Shown piece by piece: positions 51,999-60,324 of a stretch of DNA of 64,000 bases (positions within the stretch are counted from its first letter, which is position 1; every line of letters begins with the position of its first letter). This DNA comes from Defluviimonas sp. SAOS-178_SWC (lineage in GTDB: Bacteria > Pseudomonadota > Alphaproteobacteria > Rhodobacterales > Rhodobacteraceae). Under the pieces are notes generated by a model, which searched no databases, was not told the DNA's origin, and saw nothing but the letters and a program-made list of their open reading frames with translations. A program made the position numbers and the translations under genes. The stretch is from NCBI RefSeq assembly GCF_039830135.1, contig NZ_CP156080.1, positions 100,707-164,706 of the forward strand, read 5' to 3'.

Positions 51999-52259
51999 AT
52001 GACCGCCACCACCTCCGCCGACACGACCGCACCCGCCGTCGTCGACCTGCGTCCGATGATCCCGCAGGAGCGACACGCCACCGTCTTCGCCGCGCTCGAA
52101 GCGCTCGATCCGGGGGCAACGTTCGTGCTGATCAACGACCATGCGCCGATCCCGCTTCTGCAGCGCGTCGAGCAGACCTGGCCCGGGCGGTTCACCATCG
52201 ACTTCCTGCGCGACGGACCCGACGTCTGGCAGGTCGCCATCATAAGGTCGTCAGACTGA
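51999..52259 (+). CDS. DUF2249 small protein
   Basis: This 86-residue cytosolic protein begins with a Thr/Ala-rich stretch and contains VVDLRPMIPQERHATVFAAL, FVLINDHAPIPLLQRVEQTW and a C-terminal PDVWQVAIIRSSD, the layout of DUF2249 domains related to the TusA/SirA-like fold. Such genes are often found among NO-responsive and denitrification-associated genes. AAGGA precedes the ATG at 51999. It is divergent from the GltD-like operon and followed by a second small gene after 33 bases. The biochemical role is unknown. Confidence 0.88.
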   Translation: MTATTSADTTAPAVVDLRPMIPQERHATVFAALEALDPGATFVLINDHAPIPLLQRVEQTWPGRFTIDFLRDGPDVWQVAIIRSSD

Positions 52260-52292
52260 CGCTTCACCCGTAACCACGAAAGGAGAGGCCGG

Positions 52293-52550
52293 ATGCGCAT
52301 CGAACGGCTCGACAACGGCTTCCGGATCGACGCCACGGCCCTCGGCCCGCTGCTCGGCGTGCCGGGGGAAGACATGCAGCGGCTGATGCGCGAGGGCCGC
52401 ATCGCCAGCCTCTGCGAAACCGGACGGGGCGAGGATCACGGCCGCCACCGGATCACGTTCCGGCACGGCGTCACCCGCATCCGGCTGACCGTCAACGATG
52501 CGGGCGAGGTGCTCCTGCGCACCCGGGCCACGGTCGCGCCGCACTTTTGA
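52293..52550 (+). CDS. Small protein of the DUF6522-like group
   Basis: This 85-residue soluble protein has FRIDATALGPLLGVPGEDMQ, RLMREGRIASLCETGRGEDH and GRHRITFRHGVTRIRLTVND, a pattern I associate with DUF6522 proteins that occur near nitrogen-oxide metabolism genes. AAAGGAGAG precedes the ATG. It forms a two-gene unit with the DUF2249 gene. A role in sensing or Fe-S or heme handling would be a guess; no catalytic motif is visible. The 200 bases that follow contain no convincing gene. Confidence 0.75.
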   Translation: MRIERLDNGFRIDATALGPLLGVPGEDMQRLMREGRIASLCETGRGEDHGRHRITFRHGVTRIRLTVNDAGEVLLRTRATVAPHF

Positions 52551-52750
52551 CAGAGGTGCCGGACCGGCGCGGGATCGTCTGGCGAGGCATCGGTGCCCGA
52601 CCCGACGCATACCGCAATGGTCCCGTTCTCCGTTGCGATATTGCTGGTGACGCGGATGTTCGTGCCCCCGTCGTTCCGGGTCCGCCCCGTGCCGTTCGGG
52701 ACGTAAGGGCACTGCGGCGGGGTGATTTCCGATCCTTGCCCCGCCTGGCC

Positions 52751-53647
52751 TCAGATCAATCCGGTTTCCCGGGCAATCCGTTTTAGCGTCGCGAGGCCGA
52801 GCGTCTGGTAGAGGAGCGGGTTGCGGACGGCCGGATCCTGCTCGGCCTCGATCACAATCCAGCCGTCATAGCCGTTCGCGGCGAGGATTTTCAGAAGCGG
52901 CGTGAAGTCGATGGCCCCCTCCTGGTCGCCCGGCACGGTGAAGACGCCGCCGCGCACGCCGTCCATGAAGGACCAGCCCTCCGCCTCCACCTTCGCGCGG
53001 ACCGCAGGGCGGACATTCTTGGCGTGGAAGTGGCGCACGCGGCCGACATGCTTTTTCAGCACCGCCTCGGGGTCGCCGCCGCCGAAATAGCAATGCCCGG
53101 CATCGAAGAGAAGCTTCGTCGCGGGCCCCGTGGCGGCCATGAAGGCGTCGATATCCTCGGGGCTTTGCACGACGGTGCCCATATGGTGGTGATAGACGAG
53201 GTCGATGCCCTGCGCCGCAGAGTAGGCGGCGACCTCCTCGACCTTCGCGCCGAAGTCGCGCATTCCGGCCGCATCCAGCACGGGGCGCGTGCCGAGCGGC
53301 TGGTCGAGCCCCTGGACGGAGTTCGAAGTCTCGCAGGCGATCGCCACCTTGCAGCCGTTGTGCGCCAGCTTGTCGAGATGCGGCTGGATCGCGCGCTTCT
53401 CGTCGTCGACCGAATGGGCGAGCAGGTTCAGCGAATGCCAGCCCGAGATGAACGTCAGCCCGTAACCGGCGAGAAGGGCGCGCAGCGCCTCGGGGTCGTC
53501 CTGCGGCCAGCGGTGGCCGTTCTCGATCCCGTCGAAGCCGATCAGGCGGCCGGCCTCCTCGAGGATTCGGCTTGTCGGGATATCCGCGCCTAGGGACTGG
53601 TCGTCGTCGTTGGCCCAGGCGATGGGGTTGGTGCCGAACTGGATCAT
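52751..53647 (-). CDS. iolE: Myo-inosose-2 dehydratase
   Basis: IolE dehydrates 2-keto-myo-inositol (scyllo-inosose) in inositol catabolism. The 298-residue TIM-barrel protein begins IQFGTNPIAWANDDDQSLGA and has the metal-binding sequence around GFDGIENGHRWPQDDPEALR, LVYHHHMGTVVQSPEDIDAF, LLFDAGHCYFGGGDPEAVLK and VRHFHAKNVRPAVRAKV, then the final GYDGWIVIEAEQDPAVRNPL. It lies downstream of iolG on the same strand with 87 bases between. Other steps (iolB, iolC, iolD) are not in the window. Confidence 0.94.
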   Translation of the reverse strand: MIQFGTNPIAWANDDDQSLGADIPTSRILEEAGRLIGFDGIENGHRWPQDDPEALRALLAGYGLTFISGWHSLNLLAHSVDDEKRAIQPHLDKLAHNGCKVAIACETSNSVQGLDQPLGTRPVLDAAGMRDFGAKVEEVAAYSAAQGIDLVYHHHMGTVVQSPEDIDAFMAATGPATKLLFDAGHCYFGGGDPEAVLKKHVGRVRHFHAKNVRPAVRAKVEAEGWSFMDGVRGGVFTVPGDQEGAIDFTPLLKILAANGYDGWIVIEAEQDPAVRNPLLYQTLGLATLKRIARETGLI

Positions 53648-53734
53648 CTCTGTCTCTCCAAGGGCCGCGTCAGGTCACGGGCCGGGCTTGATCTTCATGG
53701 ACGTCCTCGGATCAGTGGCGGATTGCCGCCTTCC

Positions 53735-54730
53735 CTACCGGGCTACGTTCACGGTCTGGCCGGTTTCCACCGATTTCAGGGCGGCATCGGCCAGAACCAG
53801 GGCCATCAGGCCGTCTTCGCCGGTCGTCGGCGTCGCGGTCCCGTTCGTGACCGCCGCGATGAAGCCCGCGATCTCGTTGGCATATGCCGCGACATACCGC
53901 GTCATGAAGAAGTTCAGGAGCGGCGGCCGCTGGAAACCGTCGGCGGTCGCGATCTCGATATTCGCCTCGGCCATGTTCTGCGCGGACACTGCCCCCTTCG
54001 ACCCCAGCACCTCGATCCGCTGGTCATAGCCATAGGTGGCCCGACGCGAGTTGGTGATCACCGCCTGGCGCCCCGATTTCGTCCGCAGGATGACGTTGAC
54101 CGAGTCGTAGTCGCCCAGCTCGCCGATCTTCCTGTCGACCAGCACCGAGGCGGCGGCCTGCACCGTCTCGACCTCTTCGCCGAGCAGCCAGCGGGCCATG
54201 TCGAAGTCGTGGATGGTCATGTCGCGGAAGATGCCGCCCGAGCGGGTGATATAGTCGTAAGGCGGGGCGCCCGGATCGCGGGACGAGATCGTGACCATCT
54301 CGACCTCGCCGACCTTGCCCGCGTCGATGGCGGCCTTCACCGCCATGAAATCGGGATCGAAGCGCCGGTTGAAGCCGACCATCAGCGTGCCGTTCTCGGC
54401 GGCGACGACCTTGAGCACGTCCCGTACGCGCTGCACGTCAAGATCGACCGGCTTTTCGCAGAAGACGGCCTTGCCGGCCCTGACCGCCGCCTCGATCAGC
54501 TCCGCATGGGTATCGGTCGGCGTGCAGATGATCACCGCGTCGATGTCGTCCGCCTCGATGATCCCGCCGACCGTCCGGACATCGGCGCCATAGGCGCCCG
54601 CAAGGGCTTCGGCGGCGGCGCCGATGGCATCCGCGACGGCGACGAGCCTGGCGCCGCTGTCGGAGGCGACCGCCCGCGCATGGACCTTGCCAATGCGGCC
54701 CGCCCCCAGAATTCCGAAACGAAGTGGCAT
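53735..54730 (-). CDS. iolG: Inositol 2-dehydrogenase
   Basis: This NAD-dependent Gfo/Idh/MocA oxidoreductase oxidises myo-inositol to 2-keto-myo-inositol. Of 331 residues, the N-terminal Rossmann domain starts LRFGILGAGRIGKVHARAVA and includes the conserved CEKP motif in GKAVFCEKPVDLDVQRVRDV. The C-terminal domain has FNRRFDPDFMAVKAAIDAGK, SRDPGAPPYDYITRSGGIFR with the GG-IFxDMxIHDFDMARWL active-site segment, and FFMTRYVAAYANEIAGFIAA. This matches IolG in length and motifs. It stands between a truncated ABC ATPase and iolE, evidence of a once larger inositol operon. Confidence 0.93.
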   Translation of the reverse strand: MPLRFGILGAGRIGKVHARAVASDSGARLVAVADAIGAAAEALAGAYGADVRTVGGIIEADDIDAVIICTPTDTHAELIEAAVRAGKAVFCEKPVDLDVQRVRDVLKVVAAENGTLMVGFNRRFDPDFMAVKAAIDAGKVGEVEMVTISSRDPGAPPYDYITRSGGIFRDMTIHDFDMARWLLGEEVETVQAAASVLVDRKIGELGDYDSVNVILRTKSGRQAVITNSRRATYGYDQRIEVLGSKGAVSAQNMAEANIEIATADGFQRPPLLNFFMTRYVAAYANEIAGFIAAVTNGTATPTTGEDGLMALVLADAALKSVETGQTVNVAR

Positions 54731-54875
54731 CTTCTAGTTCTCCGAATGTGCCGCATCGCGGCCTTGGTTGCCGGAGGGGGCGGCCCCCCATCTCATGTTC
54801 GAATTCGCCGACACCGGCATTTCAGATCCATTGGACACCTTGCCACCGCAAGACCACCGGACCTTGATTGCGTCG

Positions 54876-55067
54876 TCAGACGAATACCGGTTCGTATTCT
54901 GACTGCGTCTTGGCGCCGTTGATATAGGCAACGACATCCCGACCGTCGGTTTCCTCGTTCCTGAGGCTGGCGCAGATACGGCCCCTCCGGAGGGCGATGA
55001 TCCGGTCGCAGAGGTCCATCACCTGCCGCATGTTTTAGCTGATCGGGATCCGCGGTTCGCCCTGTTC
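54876..55067 (-). pseudogene. C-terminal fragment of a sugar (inositol-type) ABC transporter ATPase
   Basis: Immediately after the iolI stop, the minus-strand frame reads NMRQVMDLCDRIIALRRGRI, then CASLRNEETDGRDVVAYING and AKTQ. This is the very C-terminus of a CUT2-type sugar ABC ATPase of the kind found next to inositol permeases. The fragment lacks Walker A, signature and Walker B, and an in-frame TAA (55035-55037) replaces the switch His of the ISHNM motif. It is a deletion relic inside the iol cluster. Confidence 0.8.
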
Positions 55068-55922
55068 CTATTGCGTGTGGACGATGTTCTCGGCCATCGC
55101 CGTCGTCCCCGCCAGCGCGGCAAGCCTGCCCCGGATGAATTCGAACGACCTCGCCAGCTCCGCAGCCGGGTCGGTCAGCGCATGGGTCAGAGGCGAGAAG
55201 GCCTCCATCGAGATCGGTCCGGTATACCCGATCGTCAGCATGCGCTCGATCTGGTCGATGTTGCCCAGGCGATCCTGAGCATCGACGAGAACGCGATGCT
55301 GATCCTCGATTTCGGGCATTCCGAGCGATTGATCGACCACGCCTGACATGTGGATGATACCGGTATGTTCGGGGAAGACCGGGCCGCCGCCGGCGAGATA
55401 GTGATGGAAGGTGTCGTGCACGATCCTGAAGACCCCGACCGCGTCCAGCGCCTCGATCGCCTCGACCGCATCAGCTTTGGAGCGCAGCGACGACCGCAGA
55501 AACCCCAGCGGTTCGATGAGCGCCACCATGCCGGCATCCTGAAGCATCGGCCTGATCGCCCGCATGGAAAGACGCAGGTTCGCCTGCCGTTCGCCGTCGC
55601 CAAGCCCGGCGCCATCGTTGCGCGGAATGAGGCTGATGGTCTCGGCGCCGCAGGCCGTGGCGGTCTTGATCAGCGCCGCGACCTCGTCGCGGATCGCATC
55701 GCTCCAGGCGTTGAACGGATAGACCTGGCTGAGGCCGACGATCCGCAAACCCATGTCGCGGGCACGCTGCCCCACGGCCTCGGGCGCCTCTCCGTCGAAC
55801 AGCGGCCGGCCGAGATCGGTGCGGAACTCAACGCCCACGCAGCCGGTGTCTCGTGCCAGTTCGAGCAGCTCGATGTGGGAGAGCCGCGGAGCCGTCATGT
55901 GGTTGATGGCCAGGTTCAGCAT
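55068..55922 (-). CDS. iolI: 2-keto-myo-inositol isomerase-like protein (IolI/TIM-barrel epimerase)
   Basis: This 284-residue sugar-phosphate isomerase/epimerase TIM barrel resembles IolI, which isomerises 2-keto-myo-inositol. It begins MLNLAINHMTAPRLSHIELL and has VEFRTDLGRPLFDGEAPEAV, RIVGLSQVYPFNAWSDAIRD, the metal-site segments VALIEPLGFLRSSLRSKADA and FRIVHDTFHHYLAGGGPVFP, and ISMEAFSPLTHAL. GGGGGAA precedes the ATG at 55922. The stop is followed directly by the ABC ATPase relic, and the neighbours iolG and iolE support the assignment. A related hexulose epimerase is possible. Confidence 0.85.
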   Translation of the reverse strand: MLNLAINHMTAPRLSHIELLELARDTGCVGVEFRTDLGRPLFDGEAPEAVGQRARDMGLRIVGLSQVYPFNAWSDAIRDEVAALIKTATACGAETISLIPRNDGAGLGDGERQANLRLSMRAIRPMLQDAGMVALIEPLGFLRSSLRSKADAVEAIEALDAVGVFRIVHDTFHHYLAGGGPVFPEHTGIIHMSGVVDQSLGMPEIEDQHRVLVDAQDRLGNIDQIERMLTIGYTGPISMEAFSPLTHALTDPAAELARSFEFIRGRLAALAGTTAMAENIVHTQ

Positions 55923-56045
55923 GACGTTCCCCCAGGTTCCGGGCGCGGGCCGGGAATCCCCGACATGCCCTTCAGAACCGCATCGGACATCAAATCCAAA
56001 AAATTCGTCACACAGCGGCGCGAGCGGCGTCAAGATCACCATCGT

Positions 56046-56247
56046 CACGTCTCCATCGCCGGGACGGATGCCGGCAAGCATGTCTGGTGCGAAAAGCCGA
56101 TGGCGCTGACCCGCGACGACGTCGTTGACATGACGAGAGCGGCAGAGCGGAGTGGGGCCGTCACGCTTGTCGGAGACAACTTTATCCACAACCCCGCCTT
56201 CCGGCACGCCCGACGGCTGATCGCGGAAGCCGGGCCTTTTCGGAAGT
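56046..56247 (+). pseudogene. Internal fragment of a Gfo/Idh/MocA-family dehydrogenase
   Basis: On the plus strand the frame reads AGKHVWCEKPMALTRDDVVD, then MTRAAERSGAVTLVGDNFIH and NPAFRHARRLIAEAG. This is the CEKP region and the following helix of a second oxidoreductase of the IolG superfamily. It lacks the N-terminal nucleotide-binding part and the entire C-terminal domain, and ends abruptly at the border with ubiV. The 120 bases to its left up to iolI hold nothing recognisable. The fragment marks the scar where the inositol locus meets the anaerobic gene block. Confidence 0.75.
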
Positions 56248-56253
56248 GCGGCG

Positions 56254-57204
56254 CTAGCGGACGGCGGACGCAGGAGCTGCGTCGCGGGCAGGTCCGGCGG
56301 TCGTTCCGCTTCCGTCGCCCGACCACGCGGCGCCGGCGGGTCCGGTGAGAAAACCGTCCGACAGCCTGCCGTCCGGCACCATGGGCCGCAGCAGCGCTTC
56401 GAGCGCGGCACCGGAAATTCGTCCCTCCAGACGGTCGGCATAGGCCCCGCAGATCGCCGCGAAGTCGCGCGACTGCGGCGACAGGCGCAGCGACGCGACA
56501 CCCGCCTCGCGCAGCGCCTCGATCTGCAGCGCCATGCTGGCGGTGGACTGGCTCAGCGTCTGCACCCCGTTCACCGTCAGGAAGCGCTGGCCATCCAATG
56601 TGTCCACGTCGCGCCCGTCCGGGTCCTCGCCGCAAACGAACTGGCAGCTGTCCTTGGCGCGGTCGTGCAGCCGCGCGTGATAGCAGCGTGCCGAGATCGC
56701 CAGCGGCAGCCGGCCGTGGCCCCAGACCTCGACCGGCACGCCCTCTTCCCGGCCGAGCCGCGCCAGGACCGCGACGGAGTCGAGCGTCAGCTCCGGCGGC
56801 AGGCAGACGCGCCGCGCGCCGCGCCGGATCAGCCAGCGCAGCGTGCCCTCGTTATAGACGTTGACCAAGGGCCCGACCCAGAAAGGCTGGCCCACCGGAA
56901 CATGGATCAGCGCGGACAGGTCGTTCACCTCGACCGGCAGGCCCGCATCCATCAGGTCGGCGGTCAGTTTGCGCTCGCGCTTGAGGGTGATGAGGGCCAG
57001 CGATGTCAGCGCCACATCCTTGCCGGCGGCGACAAGCGTTTCGGCCGCGGTTGCGATTTCGCCCTGCCAGAAGGGCAACCGCTTGGAGCAGACGAGTTCG
57101 CCCAGCACGACGCGCGATACCGGGGTGGCGGCCAGGTCGCGGTAGAAGCCGCGCACGGCCTCCGCCTCCCAGAAGAAGAAATTCGGGCCAACGGTCAGGT
57201 CCAC
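56254..57204 (-). CDS. ubiV: Anaerobic ubiquinone hydroxylation protein UbiV (U32 family)
   Basis: UbiV works with UbiU to hydroxylate ubiquinone precursors without oxygen. The 316-residue U32-type protein starts VDLTVGPNFFFWEAEAVRGF. It carries the Fe-S cysteines in VVLGELVCSKRLPFWQGEI and SARCYHARLHDRAKDSCQFV-C, and the LTVNGVQTLSQSTASMALQI segment. Translation begins at a GTG (57204) with GGAGG seven bases upstream, five bases after the ubiU stop; an ATG further up would lie inside ubiU. The C-terminal tail of some 25 residues is Gly/Ala-rich and may be an extension caused by the adjacent rearrangement. It is the last gene of ubiT-ubiU-ubiV. Confidence 0.92.
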   Translation of the reverse strand: MDLTVGPNFFFWEAEAVRGFYRDLAATPVSRVVLGELVCSKRLPFWQGEIATAAETLVAAGKDVALTSLALITLKRERKLTADLMDAGLPVEVNDLSALIHVPVGQPFWVGPLVNVYNEGTLRWLIRRGARRVCLPPELTLDSVAVLARLGREEGVPVEVWGHGRLPLAISARCYHARLHDRAKDSCQFVCGEDPDGRDVDTLDGQRFLTVNGVQTLSQSTASMALQIEALREAGVASLRLSPQSRDFAAICGAYADRLEGRISGAALEALLRPMVPDGRLSDGFLTGPAGAAWSGDGSGTTAGPARDAAPASAVR

Positions 57205-57208
57205 CGGT

Positions 57209-58189
57209 TCACCTCCAGGTCTTGGCGTAAGCGCCGGTGGTGGCCTTCTGGCCTTCGGCCAGCCGGGCCAGTGTGCTTTCGGGCAGCGGCATGCCTGCCG
57301 CCTGTGCTTCCACTGCCGCGCGGAAGGCGCGGACGACCTGGGCGACATAGGCGCGGCTGCGCTGGCGCCCCTCGATCTTCAGGGCGCTGACACCGGCCTT
57401 GGCCAGTCGCGGTATCAGATGCGTGGCGTCAAGGCTGACCGGATCCTCGAAGATGTGCCCGGTCTGGTCGCCGGAGGTAAAACAGCCCTTGCAGAGCGTC
57501 GGATACGGCGCCGGCGCCTCCTTCGGGGTGCGATGGATGGTGAAGCCGCCCAGTCGTGCGGCCAGGTCCCGACCTTCCTCCGCATAGACGACATGGCTCG
57601 CGGGCGAACAGACGCCGTTCATGTTGGGCGACTTGCCCGTGGCGTAGGAGGACAGCGAGCAGCGCCCTTCGGCCATCACGCAAAGGCCGCCATAGACAAA
57701 GACTTCGGTTTCCACGTCGATCTCGCGGTTGATCGCGGCGATCTCCTCGACCGTCAGCACGCGGGGCAGCACCACGCGGCGCACGCCGAAGGCGCCGGCA
57801 TAAAGGTTGATCGCATCGGGGTTGGCGGCGGCGGCCTGAACCGAAAGATGGCGGCGCAAGGACGGGTGCCGCTCGGCCGTGTGGGCGAGCAGTCCGATAT
57901 CGGCCAGGATCACCGCATCGGCGCGCGCCGCCTCGGCGTTGGCGATGGCGCGGTGCCAGATCGGTTCGGCCCCCGCGCGGGGAAAGGTGTTGATCGCGAC
58001 CAGCACTTTCGCGCCGCGGGCATGCGCGAAGCCGACCGCCTCGGCCATGTCCTCTGGCGTGAAGTTCAGGCCGGGGAAATTGCGGGCATTGGTTTCGTCC
58101 GCGAACCCGCAATAGACGGCATGCGCGCCCGCCTCGACAGCGGCGCGCAAGGCGGCGGGGGTGCCGGCCGGGCAGACCAGTTCCATCAT
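57209..58189 (-). CDS. ubiU: Anaerobic ubiquinone hydroxylation protein UbiU (U32 family)
   Basis: UbiU is the partner of UbiV; the pair binds [4Fe-4S] clusters and hydroxylates ring positions using prephenate as oxygen donor. The 326-residue sequence begins MELVCPAGTPAALRAAVEAG and AVYCGFADETNARNFPGLNF. The cluster cysteines are in VYGGLCVMAEGRCSLSSYAT, GKSPNMNGVCSPASHVVYAE and PTLCKGCFTSGD, and IEGRQRSRAYVAQVVRAFRA lies late in the protein. Single-gene annotation would say peptidase U32; adjacency to ubiT and ubiV decides the role. The start (tandem ATG) overlaps the ubiT stop. Confidence 0.95.
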   Translation of the reverse strand: MMELVCPAGTPAALRAAVEAGAHAVYCGFADETNARNFPGLNFTPEDMAEAVGFAHARGAKVLVAINTFPRAGAEPIWHRAIANAEAARADAVILADIGLLAHTAERHPSLRRHLSVQAAAANPDAINLYAGAFGVRRVVLPRVLTVEEIAAINREIDVETEVFVYGGLCVMAEGRCSLSSYATGKSPNMNGVCSPASHVVYAEEGRDLAARLGGFTIHRTPKEAPAPYPTLCKGCFTSGDQTGHIFEDPVSLDATHLIPRLAKAGVSALKIEGRQRSRAYVAQVVRAFRAAVEAQAAGMPLPESTLARLAEGQKATTGAYAKTWR

Positions 58190-58722
58190 GCGAGATCGTC
58201 CAATCGTGTTATCCGGTGCAGGGTGAGCCCGGTGGCCCGCTCCGCGCCGGTCAGCGCCCGGCGGAGCGGCAGGGCAAGCGGTCCGCTCAGCGCGGCCAGT
58301 TCCTCGGCAAGATCCAGTTCGGCATCGTCGATGGCATTGCGCAGCGCCAGGACGGCCGCGGTATCGCCCTCCACCGTCAGATCGCGCGAGAAGAACAGCG
58401 CATCGCCATCCTCGGCGCCGTGCATCATCGCCAGGAAGGCGGAGATCGGCCCGGCGATACGCGCATCATGCGCCGGAGGGCGAGCGCGGCGATGCGCCGT
58501 CATCACGGCGGCCTCCGGATGCAGCAACAGCAACCAGGGCAGGTCGATCGGGTCGATCAGGAAACGGTGCCCCGCATAGTCGCCAAGACGGCGCGTCATT
58601 GCCGGATGGGCCTTCGCCATGCGGCGCGTGAGCGCGCTGAGAAACAGGCTCAGCGGCGGCAGGGGCAGGGGCAAAGCGGCAAGCTGCAAGGGGCGCGGCA
58701 GTTGCGGCAACGGTGCGGTCAT
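58186..58722 (-). CDS. ubiT: SCP2-domain accessory factor UbiT
   Basis: This 178-residue protein has a Pro/Leu-rich N-terminus and an SCP2 sterol-carrier domain, seen in GDYAGHRFLIDPIDLPWLLL, GPISAFLAMMHGAEDGDALF, FSRDLTVEGDTAAVLALRNA and a final IDDAELDLAEELAALSGPLA. UbiT binds the hydrophobic quinone precursors for O2-independent synthesis. It is the first gene of ubiTUV and is divergent from ubiD, with an FNR-type box in between, so expression is expected to rise when oxygen is low. Confidence 0.93.
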   Translation of the reverse strand: MTAPLPQLPRPLQLAALPLPLPPLSLFLSALTRRMAKAHPAMTRRLGDYAGHRFLIDPIDLPWLLLLHPEAAVMTAHRRARPPAHDARIAGPISAFLAMMHGAEDGDALFFSRDLTVEGDTAAVLALRNAIDDAELDLAEELAALSGPLALPLRRALTGAERATGLTLHRITRLDDLA

Positions 58723-58776
58723 GGATCGGTTCCGGTCTTGATGTCTACTGGATAGATGATCGGTCCCGGGGCCGGA

Positions 58777-58790
58777 TTGACGATAGTCAA
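58777..58790. promoter_or_regulatory. Perfect FNR/DNR-type box TTGAC-GATA-GTCAA
   Basis: The 14-base element has perfect dyad symmetry with the TTGA-N6-TCAA core recognised by CRP/FNR-family oxygen and NO regulators. It lies between divergent ubiT and ubiD-ubiX-ric-nnrS, about 55 bases upstream of each first gene, and can control both. Confidence 0.85.
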
Positions 58791-58839
58791 GTCGCTTCGC
58801 CGTTGCAGGCGTTATCGGAGCGGAAAAGGATCACTCCGG

Positions 58840-60324
58840 ATGCGCAGCCTCCCCGTCTTTGCGGATCTCCGCGCCTTTCTCGGCTGGGCCGAAGGAAGCG
58901 GTGATCTGGCACGGCTCTCCGCCCCGGTGGATCTGCGGCACGAGATGACGGCGGTGCAACTGGCGGCGCTGCGGGCGGGCGGGCCGATCCTGCGCTTCGA
59001 TGCCGCACGGCAGGGCGAAGGTCGTGCCGGAATGCCGGTCGTCGCGAACCTCTTCGGCACACCCGCGCGCGTCGCCGCCGGGCTCGGCCTTATGCCGGAC
59101 GAGATTCCGGCCTTCGGCGAGTTTCTTGCCGCGTTGCGCAATCCCGCCCCGGTCGATGGCATGCGGGATGCCCTGTCGCGCTGGCCCATGCTGCGCGCCG
59201 CCCTCCAGACACGGCCGAAAATCCTGCGCCGCGGCGCCGCGCAGGAGCGGCGCGCGGAGCTGGATATGTCGCTGGTGCCGGTGCAGACGCCGTGGCCCGG
59301 CGATGCCGGCCCGCTCGTGACCTGGCCGGTGGTCGTGACCCGTCCATACGCATCGGAGGCGCGCCAAATCTCGCGCTACAACCTCGGCGTCTACCGGGCG
59401 CAGGTGCTGCCCCCTGACCGGCTGATCCTGCGCTGGCTGGCACATCGCGGCGGCGCGGCGCATCATCGGACATGGGAGCGCGCGGGCGAACCGATGCCCG
59501 TCGCGATCGCGTTGGGGGCCGATCCCGCGACGCTGCTGGCCGCCGCCCTGCCCTTGCCGGAAGCGGTGTCGGAAGTTGCCTTCTCCGGCGTCCTGCGCGG
59601 GGCGCGGGCTGAACTGGCGCCCGCGACCACCGTCCCCCTCCTGGTGCCCGCGAATGCCGAGATCATCCTGGAAGGCTGGGTCCATCCCGGCGAAACCGCG
59701 CCCGAAGGCCCCTTCGGCGACCATACCGGCTATTACAACGCGGTAGAACCGTTTCCGGTGATGCGCCTGACCGCCATCACCCACCGCCGCGATCCTCTTT
59801 ACCTGACGACCGTCACCGGGCGTCCGCCCGACGAGCCGTCGGTCATCGGCGAGGTGTTCAACACGCTGGCGCTGCCGATGGTCCGGGCGCAGATCCCGGA
59901 AGTGACCGACCTCTGGCTGCCGCCCGCCGCCTGCTCCTACCGCATGGCGGTGGTGCAGATCGACAAGCGCTATCCCGGTCAGGCGCGGCGCGTGATGCTG
60001 GCGCTTTGGGGCATGCTGGCGCAGTTCAGCTATACCAAGACCATCGTCGTCGTCGACCGCGACATCGACCCCCGGTCCTGGGACGATATCGCCTGGGCGA
60101 TGGCGACGCGGATGGACCCGGCGCGCGACGTCATGCTGCTCGACGGCACGCCGATGGATTACCTCGACTTCGCGAGCCCGCGCGAGGGGCTGGCGGGCAA
60201 GATGGGCATCGACGCAACGACCAAGATCGGGGCGGAGACGGACCGGACCTGGGGTCAGGTGATGGCGCTCGATCCGGCACATGAAGCGCGGGCGGCCGAT
60301 CTTCTTGAAGGGATATTGCCATGA
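58840..60324 (+). CDS. ubiD: UbiD-family prenylated-FMN decarboxylase
   Basis: This is the decarboxylase of the ubiquinone pathway (4-hydroxy-3-polyprenylbenzoate), dependent on the prenylated flavin made by UbiX. The 494-residue protein has RSLPVFADLRAFLGWAEGSG at the start, NLFGTPARVAAGLG, the QISRYNLGVYRAQVL segment, GETAPEGPFGDHTGYYNAVE and PDEPSVIGEVFNTLALPMVR, and ends KMGIDATTKIGAETDRTW. I chose the ATG at 58840 (AAGGA upstream); an earlier in-frame ATG at 58756 would run through the FNR-type box. It overlaps ubiX by four bases. A second, aerobic-condition ubiD/ubiX set may exist elsewhere. Confidence 0.93.
   Translation: MRSLPVFADLRAFLGWAEGSGDLARLSAPVDLRHEMTAVQLAALRAGGPILRFDAARQGEGRAGMPVVANLFGTPARVAAGLGLMPDEIPAFGEFLAALRNPAPVDGMRDALSRWPMLRAALQTRPKILRRGAAQERRAELDMSLVPVQTPWPGDAGPLVTWPVVVTRPYASEARQISRYNLGVYRAQVLPPDRLILRWLAHRGGAAHHRTWERAGEPMPVAIALGADPATLLAAALPLPEAVSEVAFSGVLRGARAELAPATTVPLLVPANAEIILEGWVHPGETAPEGPFGDHTGYYNAVEPFPVMRLTAITHRRDPLYLTTVTGRPPDEPSVIGEVFNTLALPMVRAQIPEVTDLWLPPAACSYRMAVVQIDKRYPGQARRVMLALWGMLAQFSYTKTIVVVDRDIDPRSWDDIAWAMATRMDPARDVMLLDGTPMDYLDFASPREGLAGKMGIDATTKIGAETDRTWGQVMALDPAHEARAADLLEGILP

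Noticed and set aside
52547..52786. Small open frame after the DUF6522-like gene
   Set aside because: Arg/Pro-rich composition, overlaps the end of iolE on the other strand, no ribosome site and no recognisable motif.
57209..58189. Annotating ubiU and ubiV as U32 collagenase-like peptidases
   Set aside because: The Fe-S cysteine sets and the adjacent SCP2 protein and ubiD/ubiX identify the anaerobic ubiquinone pair.
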